From: Epiperipatus broadwayi
Taxonomy: Eukaryota; Onychophora; Udeonychophora; Euonychophora; Peripatidae
Direction: 5' to 3'
DNA length: 64,000 nucleotides
Assembly (NCBI GenBank): GCA_028023455.1
Contig: JAQFVV010006197.1
Coordinates: 19,839,254-19,903,253, forward strand
The notes under the pieces are model-generated. The model saw nothing but the letters and a program-made list of their open reading frames with translations, did no database searches and was not told the origin of the DNA. The position numbers were made by a program, and so were the translations under genes. Positions 27,578 to 39,200 of the stretch are shown piece after piece (within the stretch, counting starts at the first letter, position 1; each line of letters starts with the position of its first letter).

Positions 27578-30399
27578 ATGATAAATTCTGATTTGATTTC
27601 TCAGGAAAAAGATTTTGCTTCACTTAAATTATTTCATTTAAATATACGTAGCATTAGATGTCATTTTGATGAACTTGTAGTTTATTTAAATAATTTTCCT
27701 TTATTTCATTTTGATATAATTATTTTAACGGAAACTTGGATTTCTTTACAAGAACAAAATTTATATAGTTTGAATGGCTATACGAGTATACTTTCTCCTC
27801 GTATGCATTTACGATCTGGTGGTGTTATGGTTTTTATAAAAACCGGTTTAGACTTTTCTTTCAATATTCCAACATTTAATACTGCAGAATGTATTTTATT
27901 AACTTTGAGACTCCCTAAATGTGTGCTTTCTATTTTGGCTATATATAGATCATGTACAAGTAAAGTTTTGGATTTTGTTACTGAACTTGATTCTTTGTTA
28001 TTAGATTTGGGTTCAGAATCTGCTGTTTTAATGGGTGATCTAAATATTGATTTGTTAAATAATGCTTGTAAGTCTACTATAGATTATTTAAATTTACTTT
28101 ATAGCTATGGATTTAGTCAAACGCTTTTTTCACCTACGCGTATTACTCCTATATCTCAATCTCTTTTAGATCATATTTTTGTTAGATTAAGCCGCAGTTT
28201 ATTTTCTGATTCGTCTCTTTCTAAATTATTTCTTACAGATCATTTTGCTACTGAATTAAAAATATTGAATTGTATGGATAATATTAATGTTTGTGCATAT
28301 GTTGAGAAATTATCTTTTTCTAAATTGAATTATTTATTATCTGTTCAGAATTGGGATGAGATTTTTATGATAGATAATGTAAATGATGCATTTTTGGGGT
28401 TCCAAGCTATTTGTTTAGATTTAATTGCTAAAGCAAAGTTTCATTTAAAATTGACAAGTAAGAATAGAAGAAGATCTCTTTGGGTGACAGATGCGCTGGT
28501 ATGTAAAATTAATCAGAGAAATGTGTTAAAATCTTTGGATGGCTCATCAGATGTTTTAAAAAAACTTAATGTTGAAATTAAGTCTGATATTAGAAAGTTG
28601 AAGTTTAGATATTATCAAGAATTTCTTAATGATAAAAATGTTTCTTTGAAATGGAGAACAATAAATTCTTTGATTAAAAAATCTTCTCCTGATCGTATTA
28701 AATGTATTAAATATAATGAAAGTTTAATTGAGTTACAGAATAATGAAAAATATTTAGCTGATCGGTTTAATGAGTATTTTGTAAATTTATCGATGCGTGA
28801 TGTGCCTGAGCAGATTTTGTCTTCTTATTCAAGTTTGAATTCTTTTTTATATTCTGATGTTTCTGAATCTCAGTTGTCTGTAGCAATTGATAGTTTAAAA
28901 AATGTCACTTCTTTTGGACTAGATGGTATAACACCTAAGATGCTTAAAGAAAATAAGGTTGCATTTTTGCCTATTTTAGTTCATTTATTTAATTTATCTT
29001 TGCAGTCTGGATCATTTCCAGAATGTCTGAAAGTTAATGTTATTACTCCTGTTTATAAAAAGGGTGATTCTACTCTTATGGTCAATTATAGGCCAATTGC
29101 TATTATTTCTGTTTTTTCTAAATTATTGGAAATGATTGTTAGGGATCAAATGTTGTCATTTCTGTTTAAAAATAAAATTTTATCTGACTATCAATATGGT
29201 TTTCTTCCTGGCAGAAGTACATTAGATGCTTTAAAACATCATGTTCAGTATTTAACATCTTCATTGGATCAGGAACTTAAAACATTGGCTATTTATCTTG
29301 ATTTATCTAAAGCATTTGATTCTGTTAATCATAATATTTTGATTAAGCGTTGCTACTTGTATGGTTTTCGTGGATCTATTGGTAGTTGGTTGGAGAGTTA
29401 TTTAAATGATAGGAAACAGTTTACTAATATTTATGGTACTATCAGTGATGTTGTCTTGATTAATTCTGGAGTTCCGCAAGGTTCAGTACTTGGTCCTCTA
29501 TTGTTTTTAATTTATATTAATGATTTATTTTCATTGAAGTTACATTCTAAGATTTTTGGTTTTGCTGATGATATTGCTTTATCTTGCAATGCTGTTTCTT
29601 ATAATCTTCTTGAAAAATTAGTGAATGAGGATTTGGACTCAATTGGTAAATGGTTGGCATATAATTCATTGTTGGTCAATTTAGATAAAACAAAAGCTAT
29701 TCTTTTTTCTTACAAGCGTACTTTTTTTCTCTTAAGATTAAAATTTGCTGTAAGTATATTTTGCATTATAATAGTATATGTACTTGTGAGAATATTCCTT
29801 TGGTAGATAATTATTGTTATTTGGGAATATATATTGACTCCAGATTGTCCTGGACAAATCACATTACCTATCTTTGTCAACGGTTACGTAATTTAAACTA
29901 TATGTTTTATTATTTAGTTAAATTTCTTCCTAGGTCTGCTCTCATTTTTATTTACATTGCCTGTTATCAGAGTATTTTATCTTACAATATCATTATTTGG
30001 GGTAATGCTTCTCCACATATTTTATCTTCTTTGCGTGTTTTGCAAAATTATACTTTGCGCATTATTTTTGGTAGATCTCGTTCCTCTTCTGTTCGAGATA
30101 TTTATATTGCATTTGGTTTATTTGATGTAAATCACTTATATCAATATAGAGTTATTTTTGATATTTTTTGTGCTAAACCTTTTCTGAATTCTAGAGTTTA
30201 TGTTCTAAATACTCGTCTTTCTAATAAATTTCAATTACCTTTACCAAAATTTTTTAAGGAATCTAGTAGAAGACAATATGTTTATTCTGGGTCAAAGTTG
30301 TTTAATAAATTTGTATATGAATGTTCAATTGATCTGAATAATATTTCTTATATATCATTCAAAAAATATTTGTGTCAATGGTTGTGTAGTATGTATTAA
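27578..30399 (+). pseudogene. LINE ORF2: endonuclease plus reverse transcriptase, one frameshift
   Basis: The first frame (27578-29806) carries an apurinic-type endonuclease: LNIRSI near residue 22, LTETW near 50, GDLNID near 153, and TDHFAT near 221. It also carries an RT with YRPIAIISVFSKLLE, YLDLSKAFDSVNH (domain A, about 573), GVPQGSVLGPLLFLIYINDL (domain B, about 631) and FADDIAL (domain C, about 662). After LDKTKAILFSYK the frame is lost and resumes in another frame by 29761, with YCYLGIYIDSRLSW and the C-terminal region to 30399. The break lies between about 29720 and 29765, near T-rich runs. The catalytic residues are intact, so only the frameshift visibly disables it. Confidence 0.85.
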
Positions 30400-30596
30400 T
30401 TTTGGCATTTATTTTATTTATTTAATTAATTTTATTTATTTCCTAAACTGTTCTTTTGAGTTTTTGATTGTATTTTTATTTAATTTATTTTTACATGTAA
30501 ATTCCACACACAAGATTTTTCTTGTTTGGAGTTTTTAAATATTTGTGATGTACTTTGTTTTATTTCATAGAATAAATTGAATTGAATTGAAATTGA
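30400..30596 (+). other. 3' UTR of element E with polyA signal
   Basis: This non-coding tail follows the ORF2 stop. AATAAA at 30571-30576 is followed by TTGAATTGAATTGAAATTGA, a repeat tail typical of several LINE groups, which passes into (ATT)n at 30597. Confidence 0.7.
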
Positions 30597-30809
<213 letters not shown>

Positions 30810-31058
30810 TTTCAAAGCAAAACTTTATTGAGTCTAAAAAGTTACAGAGTCATATAGTAATATATTGATTTTTTACAAATGAAAAACAAATTACAACTTT
30901 CAGTATATAAGTCTTTATCTTTTCTGCATACTTTTTTTTCTTCTTGTTTTTAAATTTGGTCTTCTATTTAGTTCAGTTTATGCTTGCATTTTTTTTTTAA
31001 AGTTGGAAAAAATGCTGATGTTGAAAATGTCATCATCTATCTTATTGGTCTTTATATT

Positions 31059-33224
31059 TCATAGACTGGATCTTTGTTTCAAGTGTGACCATGTGGCTGC
31101 AAATATATCTGGTTGAGCTAGGATGCTGTCTCTTTTTCTTAACAGTTCTAGTTTTATTGAATATGTTGCTGGGTGGCGTCGAGGGTTATTGGCAAGTGCA
31201 AAAGTGCATCTGGTGCACCAGTAGGCATAAAGGCTGTATGTTGCTGCACGAATAGCAGGGTTGTTGCCTTTTTTAAATGTATTTATTATTTCATCAATTG
31301 AAATGATAGCCTTTCTGTATGTGGTAAACATTGTGCGACGTATTGTTTCTAGGGCACTGCAGGAATGAAGAAAATGATCTTGTGTCTCTTCTTCTCTATG
31401 ACATAGCCCACACATGGGGTCTATATTTGTATAGAATCTACGAAATCTAAGGAAATGGGTTGTGGGTAGAGCATTGAGATTAAGCTTAAGTAGAAAATCA
31501 AATAATTTTGGTTCTAATGACCATTTTCTGAATTGTTGCAGTAGTTGCCTGTTGTCTATTCCAAGAACTGATGGATGTAGATTAGGTGTCTGGTTTGGAT
31601 GTAGTATATTATAAATGTCCCAGTATGTATACTTGTTGTCATTATTGAGTGATATTTTGTTGTATATTGGCTTGAGTTCTTCAATCAGTGTGGATAGATA
31701 TCCATATGAAGGGGGTGGTCTGTCTGTGGGTATTATACTGATTACACACTCCAGGTCTGGAAATCTTTTTATGGTTGCTGTTATTAGATTTACTGATTTC
31801 TGTGTGTAAAAAACATTGATTGTATGGAGTCCAAGTCCATTGCTATGTGGTGGTCTGCTCAGATTTTTTAAAGAGATTGCCACTGTCTTTCTCTTCCATA
31901 TTAGTTTGTTACAGATTGATGAGATTTTAGATATGAATGTTTTTGCAAATTTGATTATAGGTGTATAGTATGTAATTTTTGTAATTATAAGTTGATTAAA
32001 TAGTGCTACCTTTGCATATATTGACAGGTATGACTTTTCAAGTGAGGCTGTGATTTTTTCAGCATCTTTTTTTAATTTATTTTGAATTTTTTGCCTCATT
32101 CCATTGGTTCCAAGGTAGAATGGGAAACCAAGGAAAGCAGATGGTTTACCATTAAACATCTCTGTACAGTGCTTGCCTGTGTATATTGACCATGCAGCAG
32201 TTTTATTTGTGTTAATTTTTAAATTAAAATTTGAGGTATAATTCTTGATTATCTCTTGTAATATGGGGAGGTTCTTTTTAGAGGGGAGGAAAACGGTTAC
32301 ATCGTCCATATAGGCTATGCATGATATATTTAAAGCAGTGTTTGGAATTTGAATGCCTTTTATTTTTTTCTGTATCTCTATTAATAGAGGATTTATATAT
32401 ATTGTAAAGAGCAAGGCACTTAGGGGGGATCCTTGTGGGATGGATTGACTCGGTCTGAAGGCTGGTGATTTTTTTCCATTCAATGTGATGTGAATTTCAC
32501 GGCTGAGTAGCAGATTGGCTATTATATATAGTAGGGATGGAGGTGTTGTTGTTTTTTTCAGCACGTCTAATAATTTGGCTATAGGCACTGAGTCAAAAGC
32601 TGCCTCAATGTCTAGTTGAACTATAATTGGTGCATATTTCTTTCTTTTTTTTACTACTTCAATAATTGTTTTGTACATTAAGGCACCCTGGCCAATGGAT
32701 GATCCTTTTTTGGCATATTGTGCTGATGATAACACAGGGAGTATGTGTTGTTCTATTTTTTCCTTTATCACTCTTTCAAGAATTTTTATTCCTAAAGGTC
32801 CCATTGAAATTGGTCGTAGATTAGATAAAGATGATATTGCTGTTGGTTTTTTGTTAAATGGAACCATTGCAATTGGGTATAGACTTTGTATGTTGTAAAT
32901 TTTTTGGGATATGTAATTGGCTAGATCGCACAGGTATTTTGCTGTGAAGTGACTAAGATGTTTGAACACAAATTTGGGAATTCCTTGTGGTCCTGGGTGA
33001 CATGTGTTTGTTATTGTTGCAAGTTGAAATACAATGTCAGTTGTTGTTATTGGTGTGTCTGTTTCAGGGTCTCCAAATATGTCTTCATTTGGTATGTACA
33101 CTCTCTGTTTTTGCAGTTTTTTTTTAAAGTGTTGATATATTGGGTTTATCATGTTATGTCCAGCTGTTATAGAGCCATCTATTTCAAGTGCCATAGGCAC
33201 TCTGACTGTGGATGGGTATCCCAA
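31059..33224 (-). pseudogene. LINE copy A ORF2, RT and C-terminal part
   Basis: This 721-residue open frame holds the RT. LRPISMGPLGIKILERV lies near residue 140. LDIEAAFDSVPIA is domain A (about 206), SIPQGSPLSALLFTIYI is domain B (about 260), and AYMDDVTVFLPS is the catalytic domain C (about 303), with Met in place of the usual Ala. Then come NKLIWKRKTVAIS and NGLGLHTINVFY, as in L1/Tx1-type elements, and a CX2CX8HX4C knuckle CGLCHREEETQDHFLHSC (about 604-621). The true start is in the EN frame upstream. A one-base difference in an A run near 33271-33291 puts this part out of frame with the EN. It is otherwise intact. Confidence 0.85.
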
Positions 33225-34296
33225 TGCCCACCGTATGTATGCTCTGGTCCAAGTATGTTGTTGTGTAAGGCATATTTTTTTTCTTTTTTATTGCTACATA
33301 TTGCTTTAGTGTATTGCATGTATTGTTGTACATTTCTGTAAGTTTTTTAATTTGTGTTTGATTATCTGTAGTTGGTCTGGAAATGGTTATTCTTTTATGT
33401 AGTTCATCTGCCAATGCTAATAATCTGGTGGGGGGTGTTGAGTTGCAGGTAATATGATTGATGTTGAAAGAAAGTATATTGGTGAATGCTATATACTTTT
33501 GTACTGGATCGAGTGACATGTTTTGAAGTTTTTGGAGCATTATATATGTTTCTGAATATAAGAATTCAGTTGTTTGTGCTGGAAGAAGTATTCGCATAGT
33601 CTTTTGGAGGGCTATTGTTGTATTCTGTATTTTTGTTAGGTCGAGGGTGATGAACTGAGCAGCATGATCTGAGATTATAGATGGACAGAGTTCAAGATTA
33701 AAATAATGATGTAACATTGGTGAGTAGAAACACAAATCAATAAGTGACTTATATCTATTGTTATTAAAAGATATTGAGTTTGATGGGAGAAAACCCTCAG
33801 CACTCATAAGTGGGATTGTTATTTGATGGATCCATTTGGTGACAAAAGTTTGGTAGGTCATGTTGAAATCTCCCAGGAGTATTATGGGATTTGGTGTTGC
33901 TGTAAGCATTGAATTTATTGTTGCTATTATTCTGGAGATGATGACAGGGCCTGGTGGTATATATACAAATACTAGGTTAAGTGTGATATTTTTATGATGG
34001 AGTGTTAATATGATAAGATTAGAGTCAATATATATAATTTTAAAAGAATCGAAAGGGCAGTTGTGGGAAATAATTATGCCTGTGCCACCTGATGGTGATG
34101 ATGATTGCCTTGAGCAGGCACAAAAACCTTGGCTGACTAAATATTTTGATGGATCAATTTGAGAGCTGCTGTATATTTTTGTTTCCAAAAGCCCCAGTAT
34201 GTGTGGTTGTGTTGTATGTAACCATTTTTTGAGATCAAAAAGTTTTTTGGTGGCATTTAAGCCTCTAATGTTGAGAGATCCAATTTTTATCTTCAT
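33184..34296 (-). pseudogene. LINE copy A ORF2, endonuclease part
   Basis: This is the N-terminal part of ORF2, 370 codons open, with the EEP/APE endonuclease motifs: SLNIRGLN at residues 7-14, GLLETKI near 36, LVFVYIPPG near 110, LLGDFNMT near 138, and IISDHAAQF near 206. These residues bind the metal and cut the target strand that primes reverse transcription. The start at 34296 follows the ORF1 stop by 62 bp. The last ~30 codons are out-of-frame reading caused by the homopolymer shift near 33271-33291, after which the RT frame takes over. Confidence 0.85.
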
Positions 34297-34358
34297 GTTT
34301 TAAATAATTTTTTAACAGGGTATTGATTTTTATTTTATTTTTAATACTAAATTTTTGT

Positions 34359-35966
34359 TTATATTGCAGTAGATGGATGCTGATACATATTTAAGACATT
34401 GTTGGGTTTATTATCAGTTTTTCTTTCATTTAATATTGCTTCAGACTCTATACAGGCAATTTGTGATGAAACCGAACAGGTGTCCATTTGTTGTTGGCTT
34501 ACATCCATTTCTATTTCATCATTTTCTAAATTGTATATGTCTGATGAGTTGTGCTTTTGGTCTGTTTTTTTTGCCTTTTTGGATTCATGATTTTTTGGTG
34601 GTCGACCTGGCTTTCTTTTTCCCTCTGGTGTATTCTCTTGAATAGGTGGAAGAGGGGCTTCTATTGCATCCATTATGTTTGATGCAGTTTTGTTTATAAT
34701 TGTAGTTTTTTTTATTATTGGTATCTTTATATTATCTGGATTTATATTTTCATTATATAACTGTGTGTGTTTACTTTCTGTTTGTTGATTTTTACTTGGT
34801 ACACATTTTGTTTTATTGAGATGCTGATCCTGTGATGTAATTGCTGTATTTTGTGTTGTGGTTTCTTGAGAATTATTTTCGTTTGAATCTTGGATTTCTG
34901 TGTTAGTTTTTGTGTTATTATTTTTTTGGTTGGTCTTTGGGATAGGCAATTCTGCTCCATTATTATTTTTGTTTGTGGGTGTTTGAACCTGTTTTTTTCC
35001 GGTTTCTATTATTGGGTTGCCAATGGATGTAGTGTTATTATAAATTTTATTTTCATCACTGGGTTGTTCTGGGGAGAGGATTTTAGTTTGTTCACAGTGA
35101 TTGCTTTTTGTGTTATCGCACTGAGTTGCTAGGTGTCCTCTCTGTCCACAGCCAAAACAATGTGGCTTTAGACCTCTTATGTGAAGAGAGAGTGTCGCTT
35201 CTTGATCTGTAATCTGTGTTGGAATCGTTGAGGCGTCTACGTTTTTATGTAGTTTTATTTTAAATTCAAAACGATTACTACATATCGGTATAGGTGTGTC
35301 TTTTAAATATATAGGCTGTAGGGCAATTACTTTTCCAAACGGGTTTATCATTTTTTGAAAATCTTGTACGTTGTATTTAAGATAAGTATTTTTAAGCACT
35401 CCAGTAATTATATTTTTCCGGTTTTCATCTATAATTACGAGTGCGTAATTATCAAGTGCTAAAATAGTGGATTGAAAACGTTCTTTTTGCTGCTGAGTAT
35501 AAAAATCAATGGTTATATATCGAGAATTTGGATGGTCGGCGATACAAGAGATTGTTTCCCATAGTGCATTTTGCGTGATTGCTTCATATAATAAAGCTTT
35601 TGGGAAACGATATAATGAGCATTGATTATCGGTTACTGCGAGTACTAACGAAGTTGGTGAAAAAAACCTGCGAAATGTTTCAAATAACGTACGAGGCACC
35701 GTATTACTGAAACGGTCCGTCACATTTTCAAGCGTTTCTTTTGTCCAGATTGCGGCTGGGGGTTGATTTTCCTCTCGAGTGTTTAGATCAAGATTTTTAA
35801 TATCATTTGTGTTTGTTCTACGGAAGCGCGGTATTTGAGTTGGTGCTGTAGTATTGCTATTACTTTTAAGTACTTTTGCATACGAAATAGGCGATGTTGA
35901 AACTAACGATGTTGTTAATTTCGTATTGGTGCTTAATTCGCTCACGCTTGACTGGGCAGTAGCCAT
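34359..35966 (-). CDS. LINE copy A ORF1 protein: CCHC knuckle and AT-hook-like motif
   Basis: This 535-residue protein is probably the element's RNA-binding ORF1p. Residues ~95-260 form a globular region without a recognised name. A CCHC zinc knuckle CFGCGQRGHLATQC (CX2CX4HX4C) sits at about 263-276. A long Asn/Thr/Gln-rich linker follows. Near residues 444-462 is KRKPGRPPKN followed by HESKKAKK, which matches the AT-hook core (GRP flanked by basic residues). AT-hooks bind the minor groove of AT-rich DNA, which would suit an element found in (ATT)n; this link is inference. The ATG at 35966 opens MATAQSS, and copy D shows the same start. ORF1 is intact here. Confidence 0.8.
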   Translation of the reverse strand: MATAQSSVSELSTNTKLTTSLVSTSPISYAKVLKSNSNTTAPTQIPRFRRTNTNDIKNLDLNTREENQPPAAIWTKETLENVTDRFSNTVPRTLFETFRRFFSPTSLVLAVTDNQCSLYRFPKALLYEAITQNALWETISCIADHPNSRYITIDFYTQQQKERFQSTILALDNYALVIIDENRKNIITGVLKNTYLKYNVQDFQKMINPFGKVIALQPIYLKDTPIPICSNRFEFKIKLHKNVDASTIPTQITDQEATLSLHIRGLKPHCFGCGQRGHLATQCDNTKSNHCEQTKILSPEQPSDENKIYNNTTSIGNPIIETGKKQVQTPTNKNNNGAELPIPKTNQKNNNTKTNTEIQDSNENNSQETTTQNTAITSQDQHLNKTKCVPSKNQQTESKHTQLYNENINPDNIKIPIIKKTTIINKTASNIMDAIEAPLPPIQENTPEGKRKPGRPPKNHESKKAKKTDQKHNSSDIYNLENDEIEMDVSQQQMDTCSVSSQIACIESEAILNERKTDNKPNNVLNMYQHPSTAI

Positions 35967-36187
35967 GATTTATTCTGACTCAAGTCAGTATTTTTTTTAT
36001 TTTAAAAAAAAGATATTAAAACACACCGATATTTTTTCAAAAAACACTATTAATCTATTATATAATTCGATTTTTCCTGTATTATGTTTGTTTTGCGAAT
36101 AACAAGTTGGAACAAAAGTAAAAAATAAATACTTACATCGGAGAACTTAAGGATTGCTTCTTACCTCAGCAGAGATTTGCTGCGGGT
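35967..36187 (-). promoter_or_regulatory. 5' UTR of LINE copy A
   Basis: A 221-bp leader between the (ATT)n junction and the ORF1 start, closely matched by 46442-46658 in copy D. It begins CCCGCAGCAAATCTC on the element strand. LINE leaders of this kind carry internal promoters; none could be mapped here. Confidence 0.6.
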
Positions 36188-36191
36188 ATTA

Positions 36192-36250
<59 letters not shown>

Positions 36251-36251
36251 T
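36188..36251. repeat. (ATT)n at the 5' end of copy A
   Basis: About 20 ATT units with one GTT interruption near the element border (36194). It lies directly outside the 5' end of copy A. Confidence 0.95.
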
Positions 36252-39200
36252 AATGTTATAAGGAAAATGCTAAATTTGTAAATTATAGTCAGATTTAAAT
36301 ACTAAAAACTTATAAGAAAAAAAAAGGGTAGTGAGATATTGTTTAGAAGTATTTTTAAAAGTGTAGTTACGGGTGGTAAGTAAAATAATATAAAAAAAGG
36401 AATAGTTTTATGTTCAGGAGTTTATAAAAAGTTTATGCATCAAAATGATAGATATAGACTGAGAGCTATGAATCTTGAGCTCTAGAATTTGATATTCTAC
36501 TACTATACCAAACATGCTGAGCTTATAAAATTGAACATATAAGTCAATTTATTGCCATGTATATACAACTCTTAGAATTACCATAAAATATTATAATGAA
36601 ATTTTATCATGAAGATTTTATTGCCAGGGATGGGAAAAAAAAGGCTAGACATTATAGGACTTATAAAACGAAGTTTGTGTCTGTGTGTATATTATAAAGA
36701 AAAGAACGAAGAGTATAAGAGTTAATTGTTCTAGTGAGTAACCATAAATTTAATGAATTAAGATGGTCTTAGATCCGAAAACAAAAGAGAATATTATAAG
36801 GATCTCCTCTACAAAAGTTAGTTATATATTGATAAATAAATATTGTTGTTTTGAAATAGGATTCATTTATTAGATTTATTAACTAAAAGCTATTTTGAGT
36901 GATCTTGAGATTATGCTGAATATTTATGATGAAGGGATAGAAATTATGTATGAAGAAAGAAAAAAGAATTTCAAAATATTTGAATCTTACAATAGATTTA
37001 AAATAATTTTAAGATAGCATGTATACATCATGACACTGTTATAGATTTGGATTACAATTTAGTAGTGGTAGAAGTGAAAGGAAAGCTCTGATTCAAGAAA
37101 AAAATAACTAATGACAAATTGAAAGGAGGTATTAGTGAAACATTTTCAAATGAAAAACAATAGTGCTTTTTTAGTTGAGGATAACATTAAATTGAGTATA
37201 TGAATTTCAACATAATTTTTCCAGATGCTATATCAATTGCTGGTCATCAGCTGATAATAATAAGATTGTTAATAATTATGAAATAATACCCTTAAAAGTT
37301 TAAAACTTATTTACTAGTTGCTTATTATTAATTTTTTTTTTTTTTTGTAGTAAGAACAAAAATCAAGTAAAGTTAATTAAAGAAATGATAATAAAAGTAT
37401 TGATATATTTCAGGTCTATTAAAAAAAGTTTTGAAAAATGTGGCTTTAATGATATAGCAATTACGACAACAATCAATATTTTTAATGAATTAATGTGAAT
37501 CAATTTTTTTTTACCATTTTTTGTAATTAGTATTACACATACAGCATGAACAAAAAAAAAACAAAAACAAATATGTTTAGTAGTTCGAAGTTGTAATCTT
37601 ATATTTTTAAAATCGGAAAACATAAGCATTTGTTATTTAATTCTAAAACTTAAAAAATTCTAATGTGAAAAACAATTAGATTTTTTTCAAGCCATTGTTA
37701 ACTCCTAGTGATTATACGATTAACATTCCTCTAGAATGACATAAAACTATTTGTAATTAGAGATGAATGATTATTACACTGGATAGTAATTACACAAAGA
37801 TATCTGAAAGAAAAGCAAGTATTGATTAAATTTAATGGTTAAATCATTCATATTTCAACATCATTACAAGGCAAAGGCTTGATAGTTTGTTACTGTTTAG
37901 ATAAAAATGTCACTTAATGCTATGCCAGATTATTATTTGCTGCTCCATTATTTCGTTTGATTAAAGCAATGTCTTGAATTAGTGAGCTTTGCACAAAGAT
38001 TGTTGAAATCTTGGATCTATTTTTGCAAGTCTGGTTTACTATTCCATTTGTAATGAGAATGGATGTTTCATTTCCTCTACCCATTGAATACTCTGAAAAA
38101 GCTTCTGGATTTGTGATAATTACTTGGGATATATTTTTCCGTTAATTTGAAATGATATCTGTCTAATTATATCAATTTCGTTAACTGCTTATGTCCTTTC
38201 TGTATTTCACTATTCTTGCATCTTAATGTACATAAGGTACTATTTGTTTGAAGTTCCTACTATTTTTATATTGCACTCTAAAACAGATCATTAATAAGAT
38301 TATTCATTTTCAGTTTTTGATATGTTGAGATAGTACTGAATTCTCTTATTGATCTGTTTAACATTGAACATAATCCTATTAGATGATTTTCTTAAACTTT
38401 GTTTGCCCATATATTTATTGCATTTCTTATGGCTATTAATCATGGGGATTTTAATATCGTACCTACTGACTCATACTCAATAATTTTCAAAATGCTATAT
38501 TTCTTGTAATTGGGATCACTCATGCATTCTACAAATTAGTGCTAATTAAAATTATTAAGTAACTTTTTTATTTTTTAAATTGCTAAATAATGTATTGATA
38601 ATAAAAACCAATGTCATTTCTTTACCCATTCTTTTTCCATTATGATGATGAATCATTCTTTTGAATAAGTTTCTTTTTTTAACTGATTCATAAATGTTTA
38701 AATCTTTATTGCTCAAAGATACAAAATAAATAAATGCTATCTTTTTTCTAAGATAATAGATATTTTTTCTAGTCATAATTTTCATGATGGAAGAACTTCT
38801 AAATACATTCCTAAAAAGATTAGTTTTTCTGAAAATGCAACTTTGAATAACTTTTTTTTAAAAACTTGTATAATTTTTATTTACTTTTTGCAATTCTGTG
38901 TTTATTTGTTATGTCCTTGTTTATTAGCCTGGTTTTTTCATTATAATTTATTTAATTTTTTTTGAAATAGATAAATTTAATTTTTTCAACTGATACAGCA
39001 GATTGTATTAACATTTCCCTGCTTCTGAAGTGTACTTTTCAAGTTATTGTACAGTTGTAGTTAATACTTTATTGTTCTTTTTTTTTTCTATATATAATTT
39101 TATGTTGTTAATATTTTATCAACAGGATAATCTTTATTTTTTTATTATTTATTGTGGAAAATAATATTATTGAGTATGTGCATTTTGTTTTTTCTATTGA

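Larger units (their letters stand above)
26598..30596 (+). mobile_element. CR1/Jockey-like LINE (element E), near full length
   Basis: A ~4-kb non-LTR retrotransposon with a 62-bp 5' UTR, ORF1 (PHD finger), a 12-bp spacer, ORF2 (endonuclease plus RT, one frameshift) and a ~200-bp 3' UTR. The 3' UTR has AATAAA at 30571-30576, merging into a TTGAATTGAATTGA-type tail. ATT repeats lie at both ends. ORF1 is intact and ORF2 has a single visible frame break, so the copy is fairly young. Its layout and its PHD plus FP-like ORF1 fit the CR1/Jockey superfamily. A finer assignment would need a tree. Confidence 0.85.

Noticed and set aside
34373-35132. Plus-strand frames inside the ORF1 regions of copies A and D
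   Set aside because: They are antisense shadows of the coding strand, with no start context or domain.
37048-38465. LINE endonuclease from DLDYNLVVVEVKGKL and HGDFNIVP motifs
   Set aside because: Single short matches about 1.4 kb apart with no supporting motifs in order, so chance is likely in such a window.
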